DNA of 64,000 nucleotides from JAVBNW01 sp031551255 (GTDB taxonomy: Bacteria > Bacillota > Clostridia > Christensenellales > UBA1750). The translations under genes were made by a program, and so were the position numbers. Positions 16,704-24,892 of the stretch are shown piece by piece (within the stretch, counting starts at the first letter, position 1; every line of letters begins with the position of its first letter). The stretch covers positions 1-64,000 of the forward strand of contig JAVBNW010000045.1 in assembly GCA_031551255.1 (NCBI GenBank). The letters are read 5' to 3'. The notes under the pieces were generated by a model. The model made no database searches. It was given only the letters and a program-made list of their open reading frames with translations, and was not told the origin of the DNA.

Positions 16704-18722
16704 CTACCCCATCACAAGGCTATTAATATCCAGAATCAGGCTGATGGAGCCGTCGCCTAGCACCGTACAGCCGCTAATGCCCTGCAGCTTGCCGGCCTGG
16801 CGTACGATGTAGGGGGGGATCGGTTTGACGACGGCCTGCTGTTCGCCGATGAGACGATCTACGAACAGACAGATCATGCCTCCCTCGTCCGATTCGATGG
16901 TGATCAGGATGCCTTCTTCCAGGTCCTCAAAACCGCCATCCATATTGAAGAAGCTCTTGAGCCTAAGAATACGGAAGCACTCGCCGCGGATCATAATCAT
17001 CTCGTTGCCGTCCGGGTCGGAGAAGACCTCGCCCGGCTGCGGCTTGAAGGATTGGCGGATGGAGAGCACCGGCAGGATGAACGTGGAATCCGCCACCTGC
17101 ACGCGCATGCCGGCCACGATTGCCAGCGTCAGCGGGAAGCGGATGATCGTGGTCATGCCCTGCCCGGGTGTGGATTCGATGGAAAGCGAGCCGCCGATGC
17201 TATCGACGTTTCTGCGCACGACATCCATGCCCACGCCACGGCCGGAGAATTCCGTCACCTGCTCCTTGGTGGAAAAGCCCGCCGCGAAGATCAGGTTGTA
17301 GACTTCGCGGTCGCTCATTTCATTCGGGGCCTTGGTGAGAATATCGCGTTCAATCGCCTTTTCCAGCAGCTTTTCACGGTTTAAGCCCTTGCCGTCGTCG
17401 GAGATGAGGATCATAATATCGCCACCGGTGTTGCGCGCCTCCAGAGTAATGGTACCCGTGGCGGGTTTGTTTGCCAAGCGCCGGTCTTCCGCGGATTCGA
17501 TGCCGTGATCCATGGAGTTTCTGATCATATGCATCAGCGGATCGGAAAGATTGTCGTTGATGGACTTGTCGATTTCCGTTTCTTCGCCGATGATGACCAG
17601 CTCGACCTCTTTATTGACTTTTTTGCACATATCGCGCACGAGCCGCTGCATTTTGTGGAACGTAGAGGAAATCGGCACCATGCGGATGGACATCACGATA
17701 TCCTGAAGCTCGTCCGTTAATTTGCGCAACTGCTGTGCGGATTTTTCAAAATTGTCGTTGTGATACTCGTCGGCGGAGGTGCTTGCGGTGACCATGGATT
17801 CGGTGGTGACGATTTCGCCGACTAAGTCCACCAGTTTATCGAGCTTATTGATGTTGACCGAGATGAAATTTTGCTTTGCGAAATCCGCGGAGGCCGCCGG
17901 GGCCGTTCTGGCGGGAGCCGCCGCTGTGGCAGCGGGCTTTGCCTCTTTATCGCGGATCGAAATGGGGATTTCTTCGCTCTTGGCGTCGAGCTTTTCGAAA
18001 TCGAACGAGCGCAGGAACATCGTGCCCGCGATGATGTTGCGCAGGGTGTCCGGGTTTTCGTCGGATTTCATGTAAAGAATGCAGCCGCTAGAGACGATTT
18101 CGTCGGCCGCATCGTTGGCCAGAAGATCGTCGGGCACCGAGGCGATTTTATGCACCTTGGGCGTCAAGTCGTTGACGGCCCCGAAGGCCCTGATATTCTC
18201 CATCTTGCTGTCGGGTTCGAAATATAGCTTCGCCCGGTAGAAGTTGCCGGGCAGCTCGATTATGTCTTCTTCCTCTTCGGCCTCTTCTTCGGCGGCGGCC
18301 TCCTCGGGAGGGGGCATGCGACGCTTTGCAAGCTCGCCAAGATATCCACGGATGATGTCGATCAGCGCATCGGCTTCGCCGTCGGGCTCCTGTCCGGCGG
18401 TGATCTTGCCCATTTCGGCCTTGATAAAGTCCGCACCGCCCAGAACGATGTCGAAGATGCGATCCCAGTCACCCGCGCGCGGCGTGCGCTCGCGGATGTT
18501 GGTAAACATATCCTCGATGGCGTGGGCAACGTGCGAAAGTTTATCAAAGTTCATCATCGCGCTCGATCCCTTGATCGTGTGCATGATGCGGAAGATTTCG
18601 TCGATCTGCTCGGGCTCAAGCGACTTGTTCTTCTCGCCATCAAGCAAAAGCAGCTCGAGGTTCTCGAGCAATTGGCTGTTTTCGTATAAGTATACTTCCA
18701 ACATCGGATCGTTGTTCGACAT
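16704..18722 (-). CDS. cheA: chemotaxis histidine kinase CheA
   Basis: A 672-residue cytoplasmic kinase that couples chemoreceptors to CheY and CheB. HPt domain 1-115 has phospho-site His48 in IMHTIKGSSAMMNF. An acidic linker (140-152) leads to a CheY-binding P2-like domain (about 160-245). The dimerisation helices are about 285-350. The ATPase domain has its N box at 395-410 (LMHMIRNSMDHGIES), DDGKG at 442-446 and GRGVGMD at 494-500. The CheW-like domain runs from 530 to the end. All catalytic motifs are intact. It is the last gene of the cheC-cheD-cheY-cheA run; no cheW is in the window. Confidence 0.96.
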   Translation of the reverse strand: MSNNDPMLEVYLYENSQLLENLELLLLDGEKNKSLEPEQIDEIFRIMHTIKGSSAMMNFDKLSHVAHAIEDMFTNIRERTPRAGDWDRIFDIVLGGADFIKAEMGKITAGQEPDGEADALIDIIRGYLGELAKRRMPPPEEAAAEEEAEEEEDIIELPGNFYRAKLYFEPDSKMENIRAFGAVNDLTPKVHKIASVPDDLLANDAADEIVSSGCILYMKSDENPDTLRNIIAGTMFLRSFDFEKLDAKSEEIPISIRDKEAKPAATAAAPARTAPAASADFAKQNFISVNINKLDKLVDLVGEIVTTESMVTASTSADEYHNDNFEKSAQQLRKLTDELQDIVMSIRMVPISSTFHKMQRLVRDMCKKVNKEVELVIIGEETEIDKSINDNLSDPLMHMIRNSMDHGIESAEDRRLANKPATGTITLEARNTGGDIMILISDDGKGLNREKLLEKAIERDILTKAPNEMSDREVYNLIFAAGFSTKEQVTEFSGRGVGMDVVRRNVDSIGGSLSIESTPGQGMTTIIRFPLTLAIVAGMRVQVADSTFILPVLSIRQSFKPQPGEVFSDPDGNEMIMIRGECFRILRLKSFFNMDGGFEDLEEGILITIESDEGGMICLFVDRLIGEQQAVVKPIPPYIVRQAGKLQGISGCTVLGDGSISLILDINSLVMG

Positions 18723-18809
18723 GATATCACCCGCCGTATTCTAATATTCGATCAAGGCGCGCCCGATCCCAAGACGCGCCCGCCATGGCGCCTTTCGTAC
18801 GTAGGGCTG

Positions 18810-19166
18810 CTATGAAAGCTTGGCAAATGCGGCGATGATCGCCTCTTCTTTGAAGGGTTTAACGATGAACCCCTTCGCGCCGGACATGACGGCGTCGCGC
18901 ACCATGCCCTCCTGCCCCATGGCCGAAACCATAACCACTTTCGCGCTTGGGTCGAGCTTCATAATCGCCTTTAAGGCGCCAAGCCCGTCAAGCTCGGGCA
19001 TGGTGATATCCATCGTGACGATATCGGGCTTAAGTTCGGGGTATTTTTGCACGGCAACTTTGCCGTTTTCGCATTCACCCACGATTTCGTAGCCGTTTTT
19101 CGTCAGCGTGTTCCGGATGGAAATGCGCATAAACGCGGCGTCGTCTACGATCATGACTTTTTTCAT
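18810..19166 (-). CDS. cheY: chemotaxis response regulator CheY
   Basis: A 118-residue single receiver domain. Acidic pair Asp8/Asp9, phospho-acceptor Asp53 (IVTMDITMPELDG), Ser81 and Lys103 (IVKPF) are all present. Phospho-CheY binds the flagellar switch. AGGAGG lies before the ATG. An 87-base gap with a GC-rich imperfect hairpin separates it from cheA. Confidence 0.95.
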   Translation of the reverse strand: MKKVMIVDDAAFMRISIRNTLTKNGYEIVGECENGKVAVQKYPELKPDIVTMDITMPELDGLGALKAIMKLDPSAKVVMVSAMGQEGMVRDAVMSGAKGFIVKPFKEEAIIAAFAKLS

Positions 19167-19205
19167 GACGGTGAAACCTCCTGAATATCCTTTATCTGAT
19201 GATGA

Positions 19206-19691
19206 TTACACTATCTTAACCCCGTGGCCGATCGTCTTGATGGTAAGCTCGCCGTTGAGCGTATTCAGTTCGATCGTGCGCCCGTAGACGCCGCCGCAAT
19301 CTTCGGCCCGGATGGGGATGCGCATGGATTGAAGGATCTCTTTACATACTTCGGCATTTCGTTGGCCGACCTTGATCACATCTTTTTGCATGGCTTTTGA
19401 AAACATGTGCGCCCCACCCGCCATCTTCGCTTGAAGGTTGCTAGGGGAAGCTCCGGCTTTGATCATAAGGCGATAAAGATCTTCCAGCGCGGTGTCGGCA
19501 AATTTGGACCGGCTCTGTTCGGTAGCTTTGTTGGGCGATCTTGGAAGCATGACGTGCGCAAGGCCGCCCGTTCTCGTAAGGGGGTCGTACAGCGTAACGC
19601 CCACGCAAGAACCCAGCCCCAATGTCGTGACGATATCGCCCATTTTACCGATGTCCAGCGCTGCCATGCCCACGACAATCGTCTTTGGCAT
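19206..19691 (-). CDS. cheD: chemoreceptor glutamine deamidase CheD
   Basis: A 161-residue enzyme that deamidates glutamines of chemoreceptors and, in Bacillus-type systems, activates CheC. The catalytic Cys29 lies in LGLGSCVGV, His46 in GGLAHVMLP, and the family threonine just before (VTTLG). Its ATG shares one base with the TGA of cheC (TGATG), so the two are translationally coupled, as expected for partners. Confidence 0.95.
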   Translation of the reverse strand: MPKTIVVGMAALDIGKMGDIVTTLGLGSCVGVTLYDPLTRTGGLAHVMLPRSPNKATEQSRSKFADTALEDLYRLMIKAGASPSNLQAKMAGGAHMFSKAMQKDVIKVGQRNAEVCKEILQSMRIPIRAEDCGGVYGRTIELNTLNGELTIKTIGHGVKIV

Positions 19692-20326
19692 CAGGCGTCA
19701 ACCCCTAATGATTTCATCAATACCGTATACGAGTTAAGATCCGGAATCATGAAGAATTGGCCTCCGATTTCGTGATCCTCGCCGGTAAACTGCGTTTCAA
19801 GAAACAAAACCCCGTCGCCAATCTCGCCGTATGTGCTCGCGGGCACCGAAAGAATGGCCCCCGCCATATCCACGACCAGATCGGGAACCGACATATCGAT
19901 GCGCAGACCGGTCAGGCTGGAAATGGCCGAAATGTAGCTGCCGATGAGGATGTTTCCGATTTCGGAGAGGGCGCTGAGTTCGAGCTCATCAAAATCGATG
20001 CTCTCCGGCCCGAAAGTATCCTTATCAAAGGGCCGCTCCAGCAGAAGGGACGCAAGTTCGTGCGCATTGCGGACTTCGAGCACCAGCATGATGTACCCTT
20101 GCAGGTCTTCATCCATCATAATCATGATGCCTACGATGGTGTTTTCCGCGCCGCTCATCACATCGGCGACCTGGCTAAATGGGATGATGCGCACGTTGGG
20201 GACGCTCATGTCCATGCGCGTATTGAGCATGGTTGCCAAAGCGGTGGCCGCGTTGCCCGCACCGATGTTGGCGATTTCGCGAAAGACATCGAGCTGAAGA
20301 TCGGTGATTTCGTCCAGTGATTTCAT
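19691..20326 (-). CDS. cheC: CheY-P phosphatase CheC
   Basis: A 211-residue CheC/FliY-family protein with two phosphatase half-sites. The first is REIANIGAGNAATAL (Glu17, Asn20) and the second LSEIGNILIGSYISA (Glu122, Asn125); both are intact, so both sites should be active. ATG 20326 follows a GGAGGTATC ribosome site; the frame upstream of it lacks one. First gene of the minus-strand che operon. Confidence 0.94.
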   Translation of the reverse strand: MKSLDEITDLQLDVFREIANIGAGNAATALATMLNTRMDMSVPNVRIIPFSQVADVMSGAENTIVGIMIMMDEDLQGYIMLVLEVRNAHELASLLLERPFDKDTFGPESIDFDELELSALSEIGNILIGSYISAISSLTGLRIDMSVPDLVVDMAGAILSVPASTYGEIGDGVLFLETQFTGEDHEIGGQFFMIPDLNSYTVLMKSLGVDA

Positions 20327-20420
20327 GATACCTCCAATCCGCCGTGTAGGCGCTGGCGGGTAAATCTTGCCGCGCAGGGAAGACGCGACAGAATTGTATA
20401 CAGCACATGCTGTACCGTGC

Positions 20421-20449
20421 ATGATACAACAGGCAGACTGTATTCGCAA
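20421..20449 (-). promoter_or_regulatory. che operon promoter with adjacent palindrome
   Basis: On the minus strand TTGCGA (20449-20444), 17 bases, TATCAT (20426-20421). Just downstream, at the expected start site, lies the palindrome ACAGCA-CA-TGCTGT (20400-20413), a candidate operator. Confidence 0.55.
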
Positions 20450-20465
20450 GGCAAGATGTAAACAT

Positions 20466-20494
20466 TTTTCATAATTTTACCGATGTATTATACT
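20466..20494 (+). promoter_or_regulatory. candidate promoter for the FliK-like gene
   Basis: TTTTCA at 20466-20471, 17 bases, TATACT at 20489-20494. The -10 is strong and the -35 weak. It is divergent from the che promoter. Confidence 0.45.
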
Positions 20495-20541
20495 ATAAGG
20501 AGAACGTTTTGCGCAAGCCATTGCGCAGGAAAGGATTTCCA

Positions 20542-22404
20542 ATGCAGATACAAGGCGCTCCCCAGGCGCAAAGCGCCGTTAGAATTGAAGCGGGCGGCCG
20601 GTCGGGCGTTTATCGCCAGGGCGAAACGCTCGGGGGCGAGGTCGTGTCGGTGGAGGATGGGGTTGCCTCCATCCGCCTTGCAAGCGGCGAACAGCTGCGC
20701 GCGCAGATCGCGCCTGGCGTTACCATGCAACAGGGGCAACAGGTGCGCCTTACCGTGCTCGGCGCCGAAGGCGAACAGATCGTCATGAAGCTCGAGGCAG
20801 ACGTCGCCCCGCAGCTCTCCGGCGTTACCGGAGGGGATGCCAGAGCCGCGCAAATCTTTAACCTGATGCGCCAGTACGGCCTTTCCGCGTCCAAGGAAAA
20901 CTTTGCTCGCGTGGATACGCTGCTGAGTTCCTTTCCCAATATGGACGAGCGCACGGCGGTATTTCTTGCGGCGAACGTGAAAACGCTACCGGAAGGGGGA
21001 GCGCATGTTTCCCTTAGACAGCTCGCGCAGGCACTCATGGCGCCGGGGACGGATGGCGTGGCCCAGCCCCTGGACGCGCTCATCGCCGCCCTGTCTTCCG
21101 AAGTGGGGGACCCCCCTCTTGCCAGGGCGCTTCTCGCCGCATTTCGCCCTCTTGCCGACGAGGCGCGGGCCGCCCCTATGCAAGGGGGGCTTAAGGATGT
21201 TTTATCCGAGGCCGACAGGCCCCATGAGGGCGCGCAAGCGCTTTCGCGCTTCCTTACGCAGGCTGCGCCGGAGGGCTACCGCGCCCTTGCGGCGTCCGGC
21301 AGCCTGGGCGACGCCGCGGCAATGCTCAGGGCTGCGGCAAGCCTCCCGGCGGAGCAGGCCGCCCGACTGCTCAGCGCCTTTGCGGCCGCCCAACCCGCCG
21401 AACCCCCGGATCTTTTGCCCGCCCTTACGCGGGCGCTCGACGCGCTGGTTCAGCCGGGGCTTTCCCCGTCAACCGCGCCGCAGGCGGAAGTTCCCGCACA
21501 AACCGAGGCTTTTTTGGCGCAGATCCTTCCGCAAATGCCTTCCGAGGGCCGGCCGCCGCAAAGCGCTCCGGAGGCTGCCGGGATCGCGCAGCAGCCGACG
21601 CAGCAAAACGAGCAGCCGGTGCAACAACCGCCTTCTGCGCAGGCGCAAGGGCCGCAAGGCACTCAGGAGGCGCGCCAGAGCGCTTCACTTGCCCCCCAGA
21701 TGCCTCAGGCAGCTCAGCCTGCCGTTCCGGCGGCATCTCAGCCGCCGGTTCAGCCTGCCGCTCCGCAGGCGGCCCAGGCCGCCCCTCAGCCGCCGGTTTC
21801 CGCGCCGCAGCTGGCGGCCTTGGCCGATTCTCTGTTTGTGCGCCTGCCGGGCGAAGGGGATGCGGGCGGAGAATTGCGCCGCGTCGCTGAAACGCTGCTC
21901 GAAGGTTTGGGGCGCTTGCGCGAAGGGATGGCGGCGCTGCCCGCCCGCGAGGCTGCGGCGGCCGTCGCTTATCAGGCCGACGCGCGCGCGCAGGCGCTGC
22001 CGCAGATTCAGCAGTTTCACTACATGCAGCTGCCCGTGCAGTTGTACGACCGGCGGCAGAGCGCCGAACTATACGTGATGCGCCGTCCTGGCCGCGTCAA
22101 GGCCGAAGGCGAGGAAACCACGGTGCTCATCGCGCTGGAAACCGAGAACATGGGGCGCGTCGAGGCGATCCTCAAGGCGATGGAAAGGTCGGTGTCGCTG
22201 ACGTTCCGCATGAAGTCCGGCGAGGCGGCCGAGGCGGTGCGCAACGCGCTTCCGGATCTTGGCGGAGCCGTAGAACAGGCGGGCTACAAGCTGCGCGAGG
22301 CTATCATAGCCGCCCAGGATGAGCCGGTGACGCCGCAGACGTTTATGTCGTTGCTGAGCCAACTGGAGCGCGGCGCTCGCCAGAAGCTCAACGTGATGGC
22401 CTGA
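20542..22404 (+). CDS. FliK/YlqG-like hook-length-control-domain protein
   Basis: A 620-residue protein. The N-terminal third is soluble and helical. Residues about 330-450 are a low-complexity Pro/Gln/Ala linker (repeated QPPVQP-type elements). The C-terminus (about 480-615) matches the flagellar hook-length-control domain (MQLPVQLYDRRQSAELYVMR). Together with the next gene it has the arrangement of ylqG-ylqH in Bacillus. A true FliK would be expected in the main hook operon, which is not in this window, so it may be a second FliK-like protein. ATG 20542 is chosen for its GGAAAGG ribosome site. Confidence 0.8.
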   Translation: MQIQGAPQAQSAVRIEAGGRSGVYRQGETLGGEVVSVEDGVASIRLASGEQLRAQIAPGVTMQQGQQVRLTVLGAEGEQIVMKLEADVAPQLSGVTGGDARAAQIFNLMRQYGLSASKENFARVDTLLSSFPNMDERTAVFLAANVKTLPEGGAHVSLRQLAQALMAPGTDGVAQPLDALIAALSSEVGDPPLARALLAAFRPLADEARAAPMQGGLKDVLSEADRPHEGAQALSRFLTQAAPEGYRALAASGSLGDAAAMLRAAASLPAEQAARLLSAFAAAQPAEPPDLLPALTRALDALVQPGLSPSTAPQAEVPAQTEAFLAQILPQMPSEGRPPQSAPEAAGIAQQPTQQNEQPVQQPPSAQAQGPQGTQEARQSASLAPQMPQAAQPAVPAASQPPVQPAAPQAAQAAPQPPVSAPQLAALADSLFVRLPGEGDAGGELRRVAETLLEGLGRLREGMAALPAREAAAAVAYQADARAQALPQIQQFHYMQLPVQLYDRRQSAELYVMRRPGRVKAEGEETTVLIALETENMGRVEAILKAMERSVSLTFRMKSGEAAEAVRNALPDLGGAVEQAGYKLREAIIAAQDEPVTPQTFMSLLSQLERGARQKLNVMA

Positions 22405-22453
22405 CGCTTGCCGTGTCTAAAGCCGCATTGTGAACCGATAAGGAGGATCGCAC

Positions 22454-22738
22454 ATGGCCGATACACCCGAAAGACGCGAGGCCGCGGCGCTGGCGTTCGA
22501 CCCGGAGCGCGACGACGCGCCGATCGTCGTAGCGGCGGGTCGGGGGCTCGTGGCGGAAAACATCTTAAAGTCGGCGCAAGAACACGGCGTGCCCGTCGTG
22601 CCGGATCAATCGCTTGCGCGGGTGCTCAATCAACTTTCCGTCGGCGATGCGATTCCGCCCGACCTATACGCGGTGGTCGCGCAGATTTTGATCTTCGTTG
22701 GGCGCGTCGACGGTGAGTACGGAGCGCGCAAGACATAG
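22454..22738 (+). CDS. stand-alone FlhB C-terminal domain protein (YlqH/FhlB)
   Basis: A 94-residue homologue of the cytoplasmic tail of FlhB, the export-apparatus substrate switch. It begins at ALAFDPERDDAPIVVAAGRG, after the point where FlhB carries its NPTH autocleavage site, so it corresponds to the product of cleavage. The rest (SLARVLNQLSVGDAIPPDLY, AVVAQILIFV) is typical. Pairing with a FliK-domain protein one gene upstream suggests the two interact, as FliK and FlhB do. TAAGGAGG precedes the ATG. Confidence 0.88.
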   Translation: MADTPERREAAALAFDPERDDAPIVVAAGRGLVAENILKSAQEHGVPVVPDQSLARVLNQLSVGDAIPPDLYAVVAQILIFVGRVDGEYGARKT

Positions 22739-22776
22739 GCGATCCGTGGGGCAATGTTAAGTTTACGGAGCTTTGC

Positions 22777-22805
22777 TTGACGGCATTTCTCCTGCATGCT
22801 ACTGT
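22777..22805 (+). promoter_or_regulatory. promoter of the leader peptide-GNAT unit
   Basis: TTGACG at 22777-22782, exactly 17 bases, TACTGT at 22800-22805. Transcription would start about 25 bases before the leader peptide. Confidence 0.65.
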
Positions 22806-22835
22806 ATACCAAACCCGGTGCGAGGAGGCCTCCAA

Positions 22836-22883
22836 ATGCGCTCTCTGATGCTTTGCGTAAACGTTATGATCAGCGGCGCCTAG
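22836..22883 (+). CDS. 15-residue leader peptide
   Basis: ATG 22836 is preceded by GAGGAGG and reads MRSLMLCVNVMISGA, then TAG. It lies between a good promoter and an intrinsic terminator that directly precedes the GNAT gene. That is the arrangement of leader peptides in attenuation-controlled antibiotic-response genes. The peptide has no run of one amino acid that would point to amino-acid-starvation control, so drug-induced ribosome stalling is the more natural guess. Confidence 0.6.
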   Translation: MRSLMLCVNVMISGA

Positions 22884-22975
22884 CGCGGTGGTTTTACCGG
22901 CGTAGGCGTCCAATGGCGTTTGCGTCGGCGGGTAAGAGCAGTGGCAAACCGTCGATGAAGAATCGGCGGTTTTTT
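22884..22975 (+). promoter_or_regulatory. attenuator: terminator with competing antiterminator
   Basis: The terminator stem is AAACCGTCGAT (22946-22956) with ATCGGCGGTTT (22962-22972), 11 bp with one G-U pair, followed by T at 22970-22975. The upstream segment GGTGGTTT (22887-22894) can instead pair with AAACCGTC (22946-22953), which would disrupt the terminator. It begins four bases after the leader stop codon, so a ribosome stalled on the leader would decide which structure forms. Confidence 0.6.
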
Positions 22976-22993
22976 ATTTAGGAGGTGGCGTTC

Positions 22994-23545
22994 ATGATCG
23001 AAAGGAAGCCCATCCTTACCGATCGGCTGGTACTTCGCCCATACGAGCCCGCGGACGGCGACGCGGTGTGGCCTGTGGTTTCGCATCCTTTGATCTATGC
23101 GACCACGTACAACATCCCCAAGGACTATCCGCGCGAGAACGTCGACCGCTGGTTCGAGATGCTGCGCAGCCAATGGCATGCGGGCGACGCCTACGAGTTT
23201 GGCATGTTTTGCGGCGACGATGGGGGCTACGTGGGCAATTGCGGGCTCATCAAGCTGGATAAGCGGCATAGGCGCGCCGCCATCGCCTATATGATCGACC
23301 CTGCGCTTTGGGGCAGGGGCTATGCCACCGAGGCGGCCAAGGGCGTGTGCGCGTTTGGGTTTGATGTGCTTAGCCTTCATAGGATCGATGGCTCGTGCAT
23401 GTCGAAAAACCCGGCATCTCGCGCGGTGATGGAAAAGACGGGCTTCCGGTTTGAGGGCACGCAAAGGCAATGGCTTGAAAAGGACGGCGCGTGGATGGAC
23501 GTCGACATGCTCGGCCTTTTGCGCCAAGACTTTGCAAACCCGTAA
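22994..23545 (+). CDS. GNAT acetyltransferase, RimJ/RimL-like
   Basis: A 183-residue acetyl-CoA N-acyltransferase of the RimJ/RimL group (ILTDRLVLRPYEPADGDAVW opening; acetyl-CoA loop near GRGYATEAAKGV; closing NPASRAVMEKTGFRFEGT). Members acetylate ribosomal-protein N-termini, tRNA-related targets or antibiotics. ATG 22994 follows AGGAGGT at the right spacing. It stands alone behind a putative attenuator, which favours a stress- or drug-inducible role over housekeeping. Confidence 0.88.
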   Translation: MIERKPILTDRLVLRPYEPADGDAVWPVVSHPLIYATTYNIPKDYPRENVDRWFEMLRSQWHAGDAYEFGMFCGDDGGYVGNCGLIKLDKRHRRAAIAYMIDPALWGRGYATEAAKGVCAFGFDVLSLHRIDGSCMSKNPASRAVMEKTGFRFEGTQRQWLEKDGAWMDVDMLGLLRQDFANP

Positions 23546-23615
23546 ATATTGCGCTATAGACGGGCGTTTGCGCGAAGCTTACAATTGATACGATACGATC
23601 AAGGAGGGAGACCCC

Positions 23616-23822
23616 ATGGCAAAGGTTACTTTCGACCCCGAGGCGTGCAAGGGATGCGCGCTGTGCATCGATGCGTGCCCGATGAAGATACTTAGAATGG
23701 ATCCCGATCACATCAACGCCAAAGGCTATCATCCAACGCACTGCGTGGACATGGAAAAGTGCACCGGCTGCGCTTCCTGCGCCAGGATGTGTCCGGATGT
23801 CGTCATCACGGTAGAAAGGTAG
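23616..23822 (+). CDS. 4Fe-4S ferredoxin subunit of 2-oxoacid oxidoreductase (delta)
   Basis: A 68-residue protein with two 4Fe-4S motifs, CKGCALCIDACP and CTGCASCARMCP. First gene of a four-gene run (delta, alpha, beta, gamma) that makes a ferredoxin-dependent 2-oxoacid oxidoreductase. This subunit carries electrons from the thiamine site to ferredoxin. AAGGAGGGAG precedes the ATG. Confidence 0.93.
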   Translation: MAKVTFDPEACKGCALCIDACPMKILRMDPDHINAKGYHPTHCVDMEKCTGCASCARMCPDVVITVER

Positions 23823-23830
23823 GCAAGAGC

Positions 23831-24892
23831 ATGGCAAAGACGCTGATGAAGGGCAACGAAGCGATCGCCGAGGCCGCGATCGCCGCCGGATGCCGTTTTT
23901 TCTTCGGTTATCCGATCACCCCGCAAAACCAGATTCCCGAATATATGTCCAAGCGCATGCCCAAGGTGGGCGGCACGTTTTTGCAGGCCGAGAGCGAAGT
24001 TTCGGCGATCAATATGGTGTATGGCGCTTCCGCCGCGGGCGGCAGGGTGATGACGTCCTCATCGAGCCCGGGCATCAGCCTCAAGCAGGAGGGCATTTCC
24101 TACGCGGTGGGCGCAGAGCTTCCGTGCGTGGTGGTGAACATCGTGCGCGGCGGGCCGGGCCTTGGCGGCATACAACCCGCGCAGAGCGACTACTACCAGG
24201 CCACCCGCGGCGGCGGCCACGGGGATTACCGCATGGTGGTGCTCGCGCCCAACTCCGTGCAGGAGGCGGTCGATCTTACCATGGACGCGTTCGACATCGC
24301 CGACCGCTACCGAAACCCCGTAATGGTGCTGGGCGACGGCATGATCGGCCAGATGATGGAGCCAGTGGAGTTCCCCGACCGCAAGCCCGTCATCCCCGAA
24401 AAGCCGTGGGCGGCTGACGGCTTAAAGAAGGAAAAGCGCGCGATCGTCAACTCGCTGTTCATCGAGCCGGATGTTTTAGAAAAGCATAATTATAAGCTCG
24501 CCAAAAAGAACGAAGAAATGACGAAAAACGAAACCCGAGTGGAGCTTTGCGATGTGGAGAATGCGGACGTACTGATCGTCGCGTACGGCACCATGGCGCG
24601 CATCGCGCTCAAGGCCGCGCAGAGGGCGAAGGAAGAGCTGGGAGTAAACGTCGGGCTTATTCGGCCCATCACGCTTTGGCCCTTCCCGTCGGACGCGATC
24701 GCCAAGGCGGCGGAGCAGCCCAGCGTCAAGCGGCTGGTCAGCGTGGAAATGTCGCTGGGGCAGATGATCGACGATGTGCGCCTGGCGGTCGACGGGAAAA
24801 AGCCCGTGTCGTTTTACGGCAAGACCGGAGGGATCGTGCCTACCGTCAAGGACATCCTAGGCGAACTCGCTCGCATCAAGGAGGGGATCTAA
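23831..24892 (+). CDS. vorB: 2-oxoacid:ferredoxin oxidoreductase, alpha subunit (VorB/KorA type)
   Basis: A 353-residue subunit holding the pyrimidine-binding and central domains of the PFOR-type core. Conserved blocks are LMKGNEAIAEAAIAAGCRFF, GYPITPQN and ASAAGGRVMTSSSSPGISLK. It oxidatively decarboxylates a 2-oxoacid (2-oxoisovalerate or 2-oxoglutarate; sequence reading alone does not decide) to an acyl-CoA. ATG 23831 lies eight bases after the delta subunit's stop and fits the family start MAKTLMKGN. Confidence 0.93.
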   Translation: MAKTLMKGNEAIAEAAIAAGCRFFFGYPITPQNQIPEYMSKRMPKVGGTFLQAESEVSAINMVYGASAAGGRVMTSSSSPGISLKQEGISYAVGAELPCVVVNIVRGGPGLGGIQPAQSDYYQATRGGGHGDYRMVVLAPNSVQEAVDLTMDAFDIADRYRNPVMVLGDGMIGQMMEPVEFPDRKPVIPEKPWAADGLKKEKRAIVNSLFIEPDVLEKHNYKLAKKNEEMTKNETRVELCDVENADVLIVAYGTMARIALKAAQRAKEELGVNVGLIRPITLWPFPSDAIAKAAEQPSVKRLVSVEMSLGQMIDDVRLAVDGKKPVSFYGKTGGIVPTVKDILGELARIKEGI

